From Theropithecus gelada (Eukaryota; Chordata; Mammalia; Primates; Cercopithecidae), in NCBI RefSeq assembly GCF_003255815.1, contig NC_037668.1:62430178-62494177 (forward strand): a DNA stretch of 64,000 nt, written 5' to 3'. A model generated the notes under the pieces. That model made no database searches, was not told the DNA's origin, and saw only the letters and a list, made by a program, of their open reading frames with translations. This document shows positions 21,060 to 32,039 of this stretch, piece by piece (positions within the stretch are counted from its first letter, which is position 1; each line of letters begins with the position of its first letter). The translations under genes and the position numbers were made by a program.

Positions 21060-21215
21060 ATTTAAATGCTGTGGTCTGAAGTCAATCATTTCACTTCTCT
21101 GAGTCTCAGTTTTCTAATCTCTAAAATGCAAGTAGCATCACCTGCCTCACAGCTGACAGGAAACCAAGTAAGTGAAAGTATATGACTGTACCTGGCTCAG
21201 TAGTCATGCAGTAAA
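21060..21215 (-). repeat. MIR SINE
   Basis: Reverse MIR: 'ctctgagtctcagttttcta', 'atctctaaaatgcaagtagc' and 'gtacctggctcag'. Confidence 0.85.
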
Positions 21216-21229
21216 ATTAAGCTCACACC

Positions 21230-21350
21230 TATGTCAGCCAGGCTAACATAGGTTCTTCCTCCAGGAAGCGCTCCCTGACTTCTCCAGCTAGTCTCCAGCA
21301 ATGACCTCTGCCTCTCAGGGATCTGAACCACTGCTTGATTGAGTGAGGCT
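21230..21350 (+). mobile_element. L2 LINE fragment
   Basis: 'Ttcctccaggaagcgctccc' followed by 'tgacttctccagctagtctc' matches the L2 3' pattern. It is short. Confidence 0.5.
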
Positions 21351-21865
21351 GGGCTCAATCCTGAAAGCCTCAAAAAGGAGGCTGTTCACATACTGGAAGT
21401 CCATGACCACTGGAAGCTGAGGTCCTCGTCTAAAAGATTCTCTTCCAGCCAGGGTGAGAGGCCAGAGGCTGCAGGTTAGAAGCCAGCATTAGAGCCAGCA
21501 TTACCAGAGGGACCTGAGAGCCCTAGTTTGGTGTTTCTGTTATCCCCAACCTTTCCTACTTTGGAAAGGTAGGAGAAGAAAGGTTTCAGTGAGCAGAGAT
21601 GGCATCCTTCCCCTCCCTCAAAGCTCACCCACTCTGAGCTTGGTGTCAGAGCTGGGGTCAGGCTGGGGCTCAGGAACTTGGACCTTTGGCAAGACAAGTT
21701 GGGTCCTAGACCAGTGGCCACACAAACACAAGCACATATGGGCTGGGGGTTTAAGAGTGAGGATAGTGTTGTGGGGCTGGGATCACACCATTTAGGGTTG
21801 GGGGTATGGTGAAGACCATTCAGGAAGAGTGGCTGTAAGCCCCGTTCCACCTGTATTCCCTTGCC

Positions 21866-22285
21866 AGGGCTACTGTACTAAAGTACCACAGACTGCACGG
21901 CTTAAGCAACAGAAACCGATTCTCAGTTCTGGAGGCCAGAAGTCTGAGATCAAGATATCCGAAGGGCTAGTTCCTTCCAAGGGCTGTGAGGGAGACTGTT
22001 CCAGGCCTCTCTCCTAGTTCTGGTGTGTTGCTGGCAATCTTTGGTGCTCCTTGGCTTTTAGACACATCACTCCCATCTCTGCCTTCATCTTCACCTGGTG
22101 TTCTCCCTTGTCTCTCTGTCTAAATTTCCCCTCTTTATAAGGACATCACTCATATTGGATTAGGACCCACCCTGATGACTTTGATTTAACTTGATTACCT
22201 CTGAAAAGACCTTATTTCCACATAAGGTTACATTCTGACGTATTAGGGGTTAAAACTTCAATATATCTGGCATACGACCACCCTC
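21866..22285 (-). mobile_element. MLT1-type LTR (ERVL-MaLR), reverse, solo
   Basis: On the + strand it reads 'ctactgtactaaagtaccac', 'cagttctggaggccagaagt', 'ccctctttataaggacatca' and 'ctgatgactttgatttaact', the reverse complement order of a MaLR LTR. Confidence 0.75.
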
Positions 22286-22494
22286 AGGGCCCCATCTCAC
22301 CTCTAAGCACCAGTCAGGCAGGGGCTCTGGAGAATGCTAGGTTTGTTGGACGCAGACATCTACTTGGTGATGTCACTAGGATGAAACACAGCAGGTTCAC
22401 ACCTTTCTTTTCCTTTGCTTCCTTCTTCCTCTCACCAGCCTATCCCTTGCTGCCACCAACCAAAATCTAAGTTGATAGCTGGCGACTCTCAGTT

Positions 22495-22630
22495 AGAGAA
22501 AGGGCCACCGGAGTCAGGAGACTTGGCTCCTACCTCGCACCTCTCAAACGTGCTTGACTGTGGCTCTTTCCCTTCTCTAGGCCTCAATTTCCCCATGTGA
22601 AATGAAAGAGTTGGATGAGAAACACGTATG
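22495..22630 (-). repeat. MIR SINE, diverged
   Basis: 'Ccttctctaggcctcaattt' then 'ccccatgtgaaatgaaagag' matches the reverse MIR core. Confidence 0.6.
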
Positions 22631-23294
22631 TGACAATTAGGTATGAGGAGCGTTGCATGTGGTAACCTGTCACTGATCATTGATCTGAAAACTCATGAGT
22701 GATGTGCTATTTTACATGAATCAGAAAAAAGTCAGGGTTATTTCTACAATAAGATTAATTCCAGTCGCTTAAATTCACATTGCCTTCCTGAGTAGGAAAG
22801 ACAGGGATGGGGTTATGTGGAGTGCACTGGGAATTTTGCATAACCCAAGGTCATCTTATCTATGACCGATGGGAGCATGAGAACATCACAGGCTGCACAT
22901 AAACAAGGCTGTCAAGCTGGGTGATGCCAAAACTTCTTCCCAATCTAACATGCCGGCTCACTGACCACTGGCTTGCCAGCCTCATGGTTCTATCACCTCC
23001 AGTTCCTTGACTAGGGATTCTTCCTTTTCACACCAACCTCAGCATGACTATTGGCATTTGCAGGAAGAGGTATCCATCACAGGATTGTCAGAACATCTCT
23101 CCCCACCTTTAAGAATCTCTTTTCAGTCTTGGCTCTGATCCCAGAGCCACAGGACACTCAGTTCTGTCCTTCCCAAACAGTACTGCAGCCACATACAGAC
23201 AGCCACCAGGTCCAGCCTGAGCCTGCTCTCTTCCCATTCCTCCAGATAATCCTGATTTCCAGAAGTCTCTGGCCAACCTGCAATTTGTTTAATT

Positions 23295-23297
<3 letters not shown>
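22631..23297. other. intergenic, no gene seen
   Basis: Unique sequence between an MIR and an Alu, with no supported feature. Confidence 0.5.
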
Positions 23298-23325
<28 letters not shown>

Positions 23326-23608
23326 GAGATGAAGTCTCCCTCTGTTGCCCAGGCTGGAGTGCAGTGCCATGATCTCAGCTCACTGTAACCTCTGCCTCCT
23401 GGGTTCAAGCAATTCTTGTGCCTCAGCCTCCCCAGTAGCTAGGATTACAGGTGTGCACCACCACGCCCGGCTAATTTTTGTATTTTTAGTAAAGATGGGG
23501 TTTCACCATGTTGGCAAGGCTGGTCTTGAACTCCTGACCTCAGGAGACCCACCCGCCTTGGCCTCCCAAAGTGCTGGGTTTACAGGCGTGAGCCACCGTG
23601 CCCAGCCT
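23298..23608 (-). mobile_element. Alu, full length, reverse
   Basis: Poly(T) at 23298-23324, then 'gagatgaagtctccctctgt', through to 'gagccaccgtgcccagcc'. Dimeric. Confidence 0.95.
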
Positions 23609-23699
23609 ACTTTCCTCTTAACATGTTCCACCCTCCCTGTATGCTGGACGTGACACTCCAGTTGGTCTGAATCCAGATTATTGCCTCTCTTGCCCCAAA

Positions 23700-24240
23700 A
23701 TTTCTACCTCTCTTAATGCAACTTAAGATTATAATTTTTTAAATTTTCTCCTCCTTTACATATATTTAACTTCTTTTGAATTATAAAGATAATGCATGAT
23801 AACTGTAGACAGTGAATGAGAGCCCACAATCCAGAGGTAACAACTGTTAATATTCAGAAGTAATTCCCTCCAGCCTTCTTCCATGCATATTTTAAAATAA
23901 AATCTTAGTAAAGATATACCTACAATTTTATATTATGCTTTTTTCATCTTACGATAAATCATAAGTTTTTTCCCATGTCGTTAAGAACATATTTTTGGAA
24001 ATACCACTTAAAGGCTTTATCAGTGCCTACTTAAACCATGACCCTGATATTGGATTTTTAGGATGTTTGTAACTAATCCTCCTCTATTATAAATTGTACT
24101 GTGATGCAGATGTCTGTACCTAAATGTTTTACAAATTTCTATTTCCTTAAAAGAAAAAGATATTCCAAAAGTAAAATTACTGGGTCACAAGGTAGGAAAT
24201 TTTAAATAAAGAAAATTTAGGGGCTTTTTTCTGATTGTGA
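23700..24240. repeat. old A/T-rich LINE-like remnant, family uncertain
   Basis: AT-rich sequence with 'aggatgtttgtaactaatcc' and 'aaagtaaaattactgggtca', phrases typical of old LINE 3' regions. Class and orientation are not certain. Confidence 0.4.
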
Positions 24241-24472
24241 AAGTGATTCATTGTGGGTGACTCAGAAACACAGAAAAGCACAAATTACAAGAAATGAAAG
24301 CACAAACTGCCTCTGAGTGGGAATGTGGCTGGAGCTGAAAACAGGAGAGCTCATTGAAAGCACCTAGGCCCCGGGGATTCCGTCCCGGCACTGAGCAGCT
24401 AGGTGACCACACCTTCCCAACTCTGTGAAGAGGTGGAGGTTTATTCTTTGGAGAGGATAAAACAGAGAAATG

Positions 24473-24700
24473 CAACCGGTGCAGTGGCTCATGCCTGTAA
24501 TCCTAGGAGGAAGGCGGAGGCGGGAGGATCTCTTGAGGTCAGGAGTTCAAGACCAGCCTGGCCAACATGGTGAAACCCCATCACTACTAAATATACAAAA
24601 ACTAGCCAGGCGTGGTGGTGCACGCCTATATTCCCAGTTACTCGCACTCCAGCCTGGGTAACAGAGCAAGACCCTGTCTCAAAAAAAAAAAAAAAAAAAA
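24473..24700 (+). mobile_element. Alu with internal deletion in the right arm
   Basis: Left arm and linker are normal, but the sequence jumps from 'attcccagttactcg' directly to 'cactccagcctgggtaacag', losing most of the middle of the right arm. It ends in poly(A). Confidence 0.9.
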
Positions 24701-24859
24701 TCGAGAAATGCCAGGCATAATTGAGGGTAGGGGCACCATAAATAAAACAGAGGAATTAAGTGGAAGTTTACTGAACAGTGGGTCCTTCTGCCTTCCCCCC
24801 TAAATAGGCTCCCAAAACACTGGTTGATGGATCACACTTTTAAAAAAAAAGAGAATCTG

Positions 24860-25010
24860 ATCTAGCCTGAGGTCATGGAAGCCTGCCTGCAGGAGGTGGC
24901 CTTCAGAGCCTGAAAGGTGAGAAGGAATGATCTAGGAAGAGATGGGGAAGAGCATTCCAGGTAGGCGGAATAGCACTTTCAAGGCTCTGAAGAAGGAGGA
25001 AGCGGCTTGA
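24860..25010 (+). repeat. ancient dispersed repeat remnant
   Basis: 'Ggggaagagcattccaggta' and 'tttcaaggctctgaagaagg' match the same unnamed old repeat pattern seen at 1860-2303. Confidence 0.4.
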
Positions 25011-25114
25011 TATATTTGTTGTTCAGGTTTGCTTTTGATACAGACTGTAAAGCTGCTTTCCAGAAAAAAATTACTCATTCGTTCAATAGCATTGTATGAA
25101 AGTGCTCATTTCAT

Positions 25115-25422
25115 GGCCGGGCGCGGTGGCTCAAGCCTGTAATCCCAGCACTTTGGGAGGCCGAGACGGGCGGATCACGAGGTCAGGAGATCGAGACCAT
25201 CCTGGCTAACACGGTGAAACCCTATCTCTACTAAAAAATACAAAAAAAAAAACCTAGCCGGGCCAGGTGGCGGGCGCCTGTAATCCCAGCTACTCGGGAG
25301 GCTGAGGCAGGAGAATGGCCTAAACCTAGGAGGCGGAGCTTGCAGTGAGCTGAGATCCGGCCACCGCACTCCAGTCTGAGCGACAGAGCAAGACTCCGTC
25401 TCAAAAAAAAAAAAAAAAGAAA
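25115..25422 (+). mobile_element. AluY, full length, young
   Basis: Starts GGCCGGGCGCGGTGGCTC. Carries GATCCGGCCAC in the right arm. Flanked by a 16-bp duplication, GAAAGTGCTCATTTCA (25098-25113 and 25423-25438). Confidence 0.97.
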
Positions 25423-25575
25423 GAAAGTGCTCATTTCAAGGTATACATACGAGCCTGATTGTAATTTTTAAATTCTTTTGCTTATTATTAATTATTAAAC
25501 AGGGAAAAAATGATATCACCGTTCAATGCATGAGGCCTGATTACTAGTGAGTGTAGACTTCTATGTGTGTGTGTG

Positions 25576-25857
25576 TGGCACAGTCTCACTCCGTTTCCTA
25601 GGCTGGAGTGCAGTGGTACAATCTCGACTCACTACAACCTCCATCTCCCAGGCTTAAGCAATTTTTGTGCCTCAGCATCCCTAGTAGCTGGGATTACAGG
25701 TGTGTGCCACCATGCGGGCTAATTTTTGCATTTTCTTGTAGAGATGGGGTTTCACCATGTAGCCTAGGCTGGTCTCAAACTCCTGGACTCAAGCAATCCA
25801 CCTGCCCCAGCCTCCCAAAGTGCTGGGATTACAGGCATAAGCCACCATGCCTGGCTA
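25576..25857 (-). mobile_element. Alu, reverse
   Basis: 'Cagtctcactccgtttccta' through 'gccaccatgcctggc'. A short (GT)n lies where the poly(T) would be. Confidence 0.93.
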
Positions 25858-25859
25858 GT

Positions 25860-26465
25860 TAGACTTTTTAACATATACTTCTTCAGCACTTATGTTTCTT
25901 CTATGAATGCTTTTTGCCCATTTTTCTATCAGGTTTTACTATTTTCTCATCAATTTGTATAAGCTCTTTATAGATAGAGGGTATCAACCCTTTATCTGGC
26001 ATATGTTATAAAAAAATTTTCTGTATTATTTTGTTCCTTTGTCTGCAGATGTTTTCAATTTCTATGTAGTCAAATTTATGGATTTTTTTTCCTTTCCAGT
26101 AACTTTAGGCTTACACGGTTATTCCCTTTTCAATATTATTTTTAATTTTATACTTTAACCTGCCTTGAACATAATAGGGAACAAATAACTATTGAACAAA
26201 AGACAAAGCATGAACAAACAACCTAATTCTAGCATATAAGGTGAAGTGCTAACTTTTCCCCCCAAATAATCAATGGTTTTGGCAGCACTTATTGGATAAT
26301 CCTTCCTGTACTAATTTGTGATAATAGCTTCACTATACTACGTGTAATAGGCTATGTTTTATAGACTACCTATAATTCTGTTCCATTAATCTGTCAATTT
26401 ATGTGATACTACCACTCTTTTCATTAGTGGAGCTTTCTAACACAATCTTTTTGGTGTTTCGTTTG
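25860..26465 (-). mobile_element. L1M fragment, reverse
   Basis: It contains 'atagagggtatcaacccttt', 'gtctgcagatgttttcaatt' and 'attctgttccattaatctgt', the reverse strand of L1 ORF2 C-terminal sequence. An Alu follows, and L1-like sequence resumes to about 26900. Confidence 0.7.
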
Positions 26466-26467
26466 GT

Positions 26468-26770
26468 TTGGTTTGGTTTGGTTTTGAGATAGGATCTAGC
26501 TCTGTTGCCCAGGCTGGAGTGCAGTGGTGCGATCTTGGCTCACTGCAGTCTCCACCTCCTGTACTCAAGCCATCCTCCCACCTCAACCTCCTCAGGAGCT
26601 GGAACCACAGGCACACACCACCATGCCTGGCTAATTTTTGTATTTTTGTGTGGAGACGGGGGTCTCACTATGCTGCCCAGGCTGGTCTTGAACACCTGAG
26701 CTCAAGAAATGCACCCATCTCAGCTTCCCAAAGTGCTGGGATTACAGGCGTGAGCCACCACACCCTGCAT
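26468..26770 (-). mobile_element. Alu, full length, reverse, inserted in L1
   Basis: A (GTTTG)n tract, then 'gagataggatctagctctgt', through 'gagccaccacaccctgc'. Confidence 0.93.
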
Positions 26771-26900
26771 GTAAAACAGTCTTAATATCTGGTAGAATCC
26801 ATTTTCCTTTTGTTACTTTTACTTTTCTTGAGAATCCTGGAAGCCAGGCATATATTTTCTATTCAAGTGTTTGGAAGAGTCTTGTCAGTGGAGCTGACAG
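26771..26900 (-). mobile_element. L1M fragment, continuation
   Basis: Diverged L1 reverse sequence ('gaatcctggaagccaggcat') continuing after the Alu. Short. Confidence 0.4.
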
Positions 26901-27109
26901 ATCCGAAAGAAAAAACCTAAAGATATGGGCACCAGGGGCTCTCCAAGGAAATAGACAGCTAGATGGCCACACAATGAAAATCACAGTCATGAATCCTAAC
27001 CATGCCCACAGATCGTCCAAACAGCTTTTTTTCCCATTAAGTTAGGTTTTTATTTGCCTACTACAATGGTTAGAGTCTCCAAAACAAACGTTTTGTTTTT
27101 GTTTGTTGA

Positions 27110-27365
27110 ACAGACTTTATCTTCTAAATATTCAAAAATGCTCCTCTAGAATATTTTTAGGTTCACAGCAAAACTGAGCAGAAGATAAAGAGATTTTCCT
27201 TATATCCTCTGCCCTCTTTCCACATGCACAGCCTCCTCACTGTCAACATCCCCCACCAGAGAGGTACATTTGTTACACTTGATGAACCTACATTGATACA
27301 TCATTATCACCCAAAGTCCATAGTCTGCAGTAGGATTCTCTTTTGGTCAGACAGCGTTTTAGTGA
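27110..27365 (-). mobile_element. old L1 3' fragment, reverse
   Basis: The order 'aggttcacagcaaaactgag', 'catgcacagcctcctcactg', 'acatcccccaccagagaggt' and 'acattgatacatcattatca' is a common old L1 motif set. Confidence 0.65.
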
Positions 27366-27439
27366 CCCTCTTCTAAATACGAGCACATGGGTAAGGATCC
27401 CAGGCATGTGAGAAGATCATCTTATATGAAAGAGTCTAA

Positions 27440-28130
27440 AATAATCAGAATAAAGCTTTCCAGAGAAAAGAGAGATTATGCATGGAGAATAAAAACATTT
27501 TTTAAGCTATTATTACTTTATTCAGAAAGATTTTATCATATCTTTCAGATATGATAAAGAGGGTACTGCAGCCACGAAATAAGATAATACTCTAAGGAAC
27601 AGCTACATAGAGAACAGCAATGACAAAACCAAGGTATTGGAAAGTAAAAGTATGATAGCAGAATTGAAAACTTCAATAAAAAGGCTGGAAGACAGTGAAT
27701 CAGTTCCCCAGAAACTAGAATAAAAGACAAAGATACAAACACTAGAAAATATAAAAAATGATTTGAGGACAAGTCCAGAAGGTCTAACAAAAGCTTCAGA
27801 AAAGAAGAGTAGAAAAAATAGGAACGTAAGTAATCAAAGAAAATTCAATAATCTCTAGATTGAGAGAGACACTGAGTGCCCAGCCCAATGGATGAGTATA
27901 GGTACACTCTACTGAAAATGTTCAGAACACTAGAGACAAAGGGATGAGCCTACAAGTTTCCAGAGAACACAGTTTCACACATAGGCTCAAGAATCACAGT
28001 AACATCAGACTTTGCAGTAACAATACTGGAAGCTACTAGACAGTGGAACACTGCCTTCAAACTCCTGAGGAACACAATTTTCAACCTGGAATCCTATACT
28101 CAGGCCTGCAATAATTTTAATAGCATAATT
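27440..28130 (+). mobile_element. L1M/HAL1-like fragment
   Basis: A-rich strand with a degraded ORF1-like region and 'caacctggaatcctatactc' near 28083, typical of L1/HAL1. All frames are broken. Confidence 0.55.
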
Positions 28131-29100
28131 CCTTGAAAGTTTGGATATGTTACTTGCCTGTAAAGCCAACTGGATTCAGTGCCTTTTTTATATGTCATTC
28201 TTCAAAAACTTTTTCACTGTCTTCAGCAACTAGTTGTCTATTCAAATTCTCTTTGTCATAAATCTCTCTTAGTAATTTATACTTCTTCACCAAAAAAATG
28301 CCCATGTGAATTAAGTATTCAGGCATCCTTATCTCATCACACCACATAGTCTCATTTGATTTAAATTTTTACCAAAAGCCCTAAGTAAAATTGTTCCTTG
28401 ACATCTGTGTGTGCCATGTGAAGATGTTTTATAACTAGGGTTATGCTAGTTTTATAGTAAATTGGAAATATTTCCAACTAAAACCCCTGAGCCTTTTATA
28501 AGTGGGATGCCACTAAGCTATTACTAAATATGAGTTTATGTAATTGGGAATTTGGGCAACGAAAGTGACAAATATGACATCTGTACCAATTAAATATCAT
28601 ATCCACTTTAGCTCATTGATCCAACTAACAAGAACTATCCTCTTAAATCTGGATTTTGTCAACCAGAATATCAGCCACTCCTGGTTTCGATATAAATCAG
28701 GTTTATCCTTCATCTGATAAATCTAAGAAGCTTAACGCAATTAAGTGGCATTCCCTGGTGGAGATTATGCTTATTCCTGGGTTTGAGGTCTTCATTAAGT
28801 GAAAAGTACTATTTATAAAAGACCATATCCCTTGCTCCACCCAACCCCACAGAATGGGAAATGGAAAAGCAAAGTATCACAGAAGGCTGAGGTTAGGGGC
28901 CTGATTATCCAGGCCATTTGCCGATTTCAAGGAACCTCTATCAGTTTAGCTCAGCGATGACCCAGAGCAATCTCTAAAACCGAAAATAGGAACTCTTGTG
29001 TAAAGGGAGGGTGAATTCCCATGAAAGGCAGACAAAGGAAGTCAAGTCCAGCACAAGGTCCATAATGCTTTCCAAGAGGTGATGTCCAGGCATTAGGTTA
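28131..29100. other. AT-rich sequence, no gene seen
   Basis: The first part (28140-28280) resembles reverse-strand L1 ('aagccaactggattcagtgc'). The remainder has no feature I can support. Confidence 0.4.
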
Positions 29101-29140
29101 GGATAACAGGTGGAAAAGCCAAGCTTTAGCCGTGGGAAGA

Positions 29141-29303
29141 ACCAGCCTTATCCTATGGTGGTCAGTCCTGCCAAGGACAGAACCAGGGATAGGGAGCCCA
29201 GATGGTTTGCCATCTCTAGAGACCAGCCTTATCCTGTGGTGGTCAGTCCTGCCAAGGACAGAACCAAGGATAGGGAGCCCGGATGGTTTGCCATCTCTAG
29301 AGA
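29141..29303 (+). repeat. 81-bp tandem duplication, two units
   Basis: Units start at 29141 and 29222, both reading 'accagccttatcct' and ending 'ttgccatctctagaga'. They differ at only a few positions. Since 81 is 27 codons, open frames on both strands stay in phase and give duplicated peptides, but there is no other sign of coding. Confidence 0.95.
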
Positions 29304-29564
29304 GGCCTCCAGAAGGACTGAGCAGATGACAAAAAGGTGTATCAGAGCCAGACATACCTAGAATAGAGATAACAAGGGACAGGCCAAGACCAAGAACTTT
29401 ACCAACCCAACAGCAACATCAATGGTATTTTTGACATTATTTACAAATAAGGTTATACATACAATGGTGTTTTAGCACGTCTGTTTACAAAACAACGTTC
29501 ACATATTTGAAACATTCCACAATGTTTGTAACTCTATCTATACAATCCTTTAATATTTACTATG

Positions 29565-29857
29565 GTGGCCAGGTGCGGCAGCTCACACCTATAATCCCAG
29601 CATTTTGGCAGGCCAAGGCAAGTGCATCACTTGAGGTCAGAAGAGACCAGCCTGGCCAACAAGGCGAAACCCCGTCTCTACTAAAAATACAAAAATTAAT
29701 TGGGCATGGCAGCTCACACCTGTAATCCTAGTGACTCGGAGGCTGAGGCAGGAGAATCACTTGAACCCAGAGGTTGCAGTGAACTGAGATCACACCACTG
29801 CACTCCAGCTTGGGCAACAGAGACAGACTCTGTCTTAAAAATACATAACAATAATAA
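29565..29857 (+). mobile_element. Alu, full length
   Basis: Degraded head 'ggccaggtgcggcagctcac', with an A-rich tail including (AAT)n. Target duplication TAATATTTACTATG at 29551-29564 and 29858-29871. Confidence 0.95.
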
Positions 29858-29879
29858 TAATATTTACTATGCCAAAAAG

Positions 29880-30265
29880 TGAAAATGCCCCAAGCTTCTC
29901 AACATCTGAAAGGCTTTTAAAAGAGTAAAAGAAACTGGACAAAGGAATTTTATATTATGGGTTTCTAGGTCTTTTAGGGTCTGAACTATGCATCCCCAGT
30001 GCTCAGAATCAGGGAATTCCTACAAAGAGCAACTATTTTCTGAATCAGGGAAATGAGTTCATTAAAGTTTATAGAATTTAATCAAACTGAATTCAGAGAT
30101 TCTGACAGGACTCAGCCGGAAGCTCTTTCAAGACAGTAAAGTCTATGAGATTTTTGTTTTTGTTTTTGTTTTTCAAAGAATATGCAGAAGTAAAGAACAC
30201 AGGAGATCTACCCTATCCACAGCCACATTAGAAATGAATTCTAACAGACTGCATGAGAGGCAGGC
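29880..30265. other. intergenic, no gene seen
   Basis: Unique AT-rich sequence with a short (GTTTTT)n near 30150. No feature supported. Confidence 0.45.
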
Positions 30266-30408
30266 AAGGAACACAAAAGGAAAGGAAAGTAGGCTACATC
30301 CCTGGACCTGGAGTGGGGACAGGCTGGCAGCAGCGGGGGAGGTGTTGGGTGTTATAATAAAATGGGGCAAATGGGGATCCAGCTCAATAAGAGAATTCTT
30401 CTCTTCCT
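30266..30408 (+). repeat. local duplication, source copy (partner 31764-31903)
   Basis: About 143 bp, including 'gtaggctacatccctggacc' and 'ggatccagctcaataagaga'. It recurs in the same orientation about 1.5 kb downstream, where it interrupts an Alu. This copy continues smoothly into flanking unique sequence on both sides, so it is the likely donor. Confidence 0.93.
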
Positions 30409-30776
30409 TGGGGTTAGCAGCTGTCTCTGAACAGACATATGAATCCCTTCCTATTGAGGAGAGCATCCTAAGATCAATTGAAGGCAGATTCTGTCTTCCA
30501 TTATGGCAGCCAAAGTGAAGAGACAGTACCTTTGTACCAAAACCTAACAAGCAGGGCAAGCCCATGACTTAAGTTCAGCCAACCAGATGCTTCCACCCAG
30601 GACCCTCCAGAAAGTGCTGCAAAGACACGAGGAAGGTAAAGATAAGCCCAGTAGTATGATAGTGAGTGAGCAGGGACTACAGAATCCGAGAACAGAGCAG
30701 GACATGTCCAGTGACAGCATCATCAGATAAGGAATTCTAAGCAAACTATGTCCATGATAGTATGAATCTTGGCTGG

Positions 30777-31181
30777 TATCTTAGCCAGTTTGTGCTGCTA
30801 TAATAAAATACCTGCAAGTGGGTAATTTTTTTTAAAAAAATTATTTCTCATAGTCTGGGAGGCTGGGAAGGCAAGATCAAGGCACCGACAAGTTCAATGT
30901 CTGGTGAGGGCCTGGTCTCTGCTTCCAAGATGATTCCTTGCTGCTGTATCCTCCAGAGAGGATGAATGCTGTATCATCTCATGGTGGGAGGGACAGAATG
31001 GCAAAAAGGAGGGCCTAGCTAGTCCATCCAGCCCTTTATAAGGTCACTAATCCCATATATGAGGGCCCTGCTCTCATGACTGAATTACCTCCGAAAGGCC
31101 CTACCCCACATCTTAATACAACTCTGGCAATTAAGTTCTGACATGAATTTTAGAGGGGACACAAACATTCAAACCACAGCA
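30777..31181 (-). mobile_element. MaLR LTR, 3' LTR of the reverse-oriented element
   Basis: On the + strand it runs from 'tatcttagccagtttgtgct' to 'cattcaaaccacagca'. It is collinear with the LTR at 33739-34139 and has the same orientation. Confidence 0.85.
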
Positions 31182-31227
31182 TTCTGCCCCTGACTCCCAA
31201 AATTCATGTCCTTCTCACATGTAAAAT

Positions 31228-31280
31228 ATTTGCCATTAAAAGTAATAGCAAAAACCGTAATTACTTTTGCACCAACCTAA
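31228..31280 (+). mobile_element. MADE1 partial, 5'-truncated
   Basis: 'Tttgccattaaaagtaatag' then 'cttttgcaccaacctaa'. The distal left arm is missing. It lies inside the MaLR internal region. Confidence 0.85.
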
Positions 31281-31596
31281 TACATTCCTTCCATTCCAGT
31301 AGCCCCAAAAGTCTTAACTCATTTCAGCATCAAATCAAGAGTCTAAAGTCTAAATCAGATATAGGTGAGACTTAAAGAAATGACTCATCCTGAGGCAAAT
31401 TCTCCTCTAGCTGTGAGCCTGTGAAATCGAACAAGTTATGTGCTTCCAAAACACAAAGGTATAACGGGCACAGGACAGACTTTCCCATTCCAAAAGGGAG
31501 CAACAGAAAAGAAGAAAAGGGTAACAGGTCCCAGGTAAGTCCAAAAGCCAGCAAGGCAAATGGCATTAAATCTTGGGGCTTAAGAATAATCTTCTT

Positions 31597-32024
31597 AGCC
31601 AGGCACAGTGGCTCACGCCTGTAATCCCAGCACTTTGGGAGGCTGAGGCAGGTGGATCATGAGGTCAGGAGTTTGAGACCAGCCTGACCAACATGATGAA
31701 ATCCCGTCTCTACTAAATGTACAAAAATTAGCCAGGCATGGTGGTGCGCATCTATAATCCAAAAAGGAACACAAAAGGAAAGAAAAGTAGGCTACATCCC
31801 TGGACCTGGAGTGGGGACAGGCTGGCAGCTGCAGGGGAGGTGTTGGGTGTTTTAATAAAATGGGGCAAATGGGGATCCAGCTCAATAAGAGAATCATCTT
31901 CCTCAGGAGGCTGAGGCAGGAGAATCACTTGAAACCGGAAGGCGAAGATTGCAGTGAGCCAAGATCGTGCCACTGCACTCCAGCCTGGGTGACAGAGCGA
32001 GACTCCATCTCAAGAAAAAAGAAA
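31597..32024 (+). mobile_element. Alu interrupted by a 140-bp foreign segment
   Basis: The left arm and start of the right arm run to about 31760 ('gcgcatctataatcc'). The sequence then becomes the copied segment 31764-31903, and Alu resumes at about 31904 with 'tcaggaggctgaggcagg'. About 8 bp of Alu (the CCCAGCTA part) are missing at the junction. A 15-bp target duplication surrounds the whole (31582-31596 and 32025-32039). The Alu therefore inserted first and was interrupted later. Confidence 0.93.
31764..31903 (+). repeat. local duplication, inserted copy (partner 30266-30408)
   Basis: It matches 30266-30408 with few substitutions and small indels, same orientation, and lies wholly inside an Alu. 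It has no poly(A) tail and no target duplication of its own, so it is not a retroposition product. Confidence 0.93.
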
Positions 32025-32039
32025 AAGAATAATATTCTT

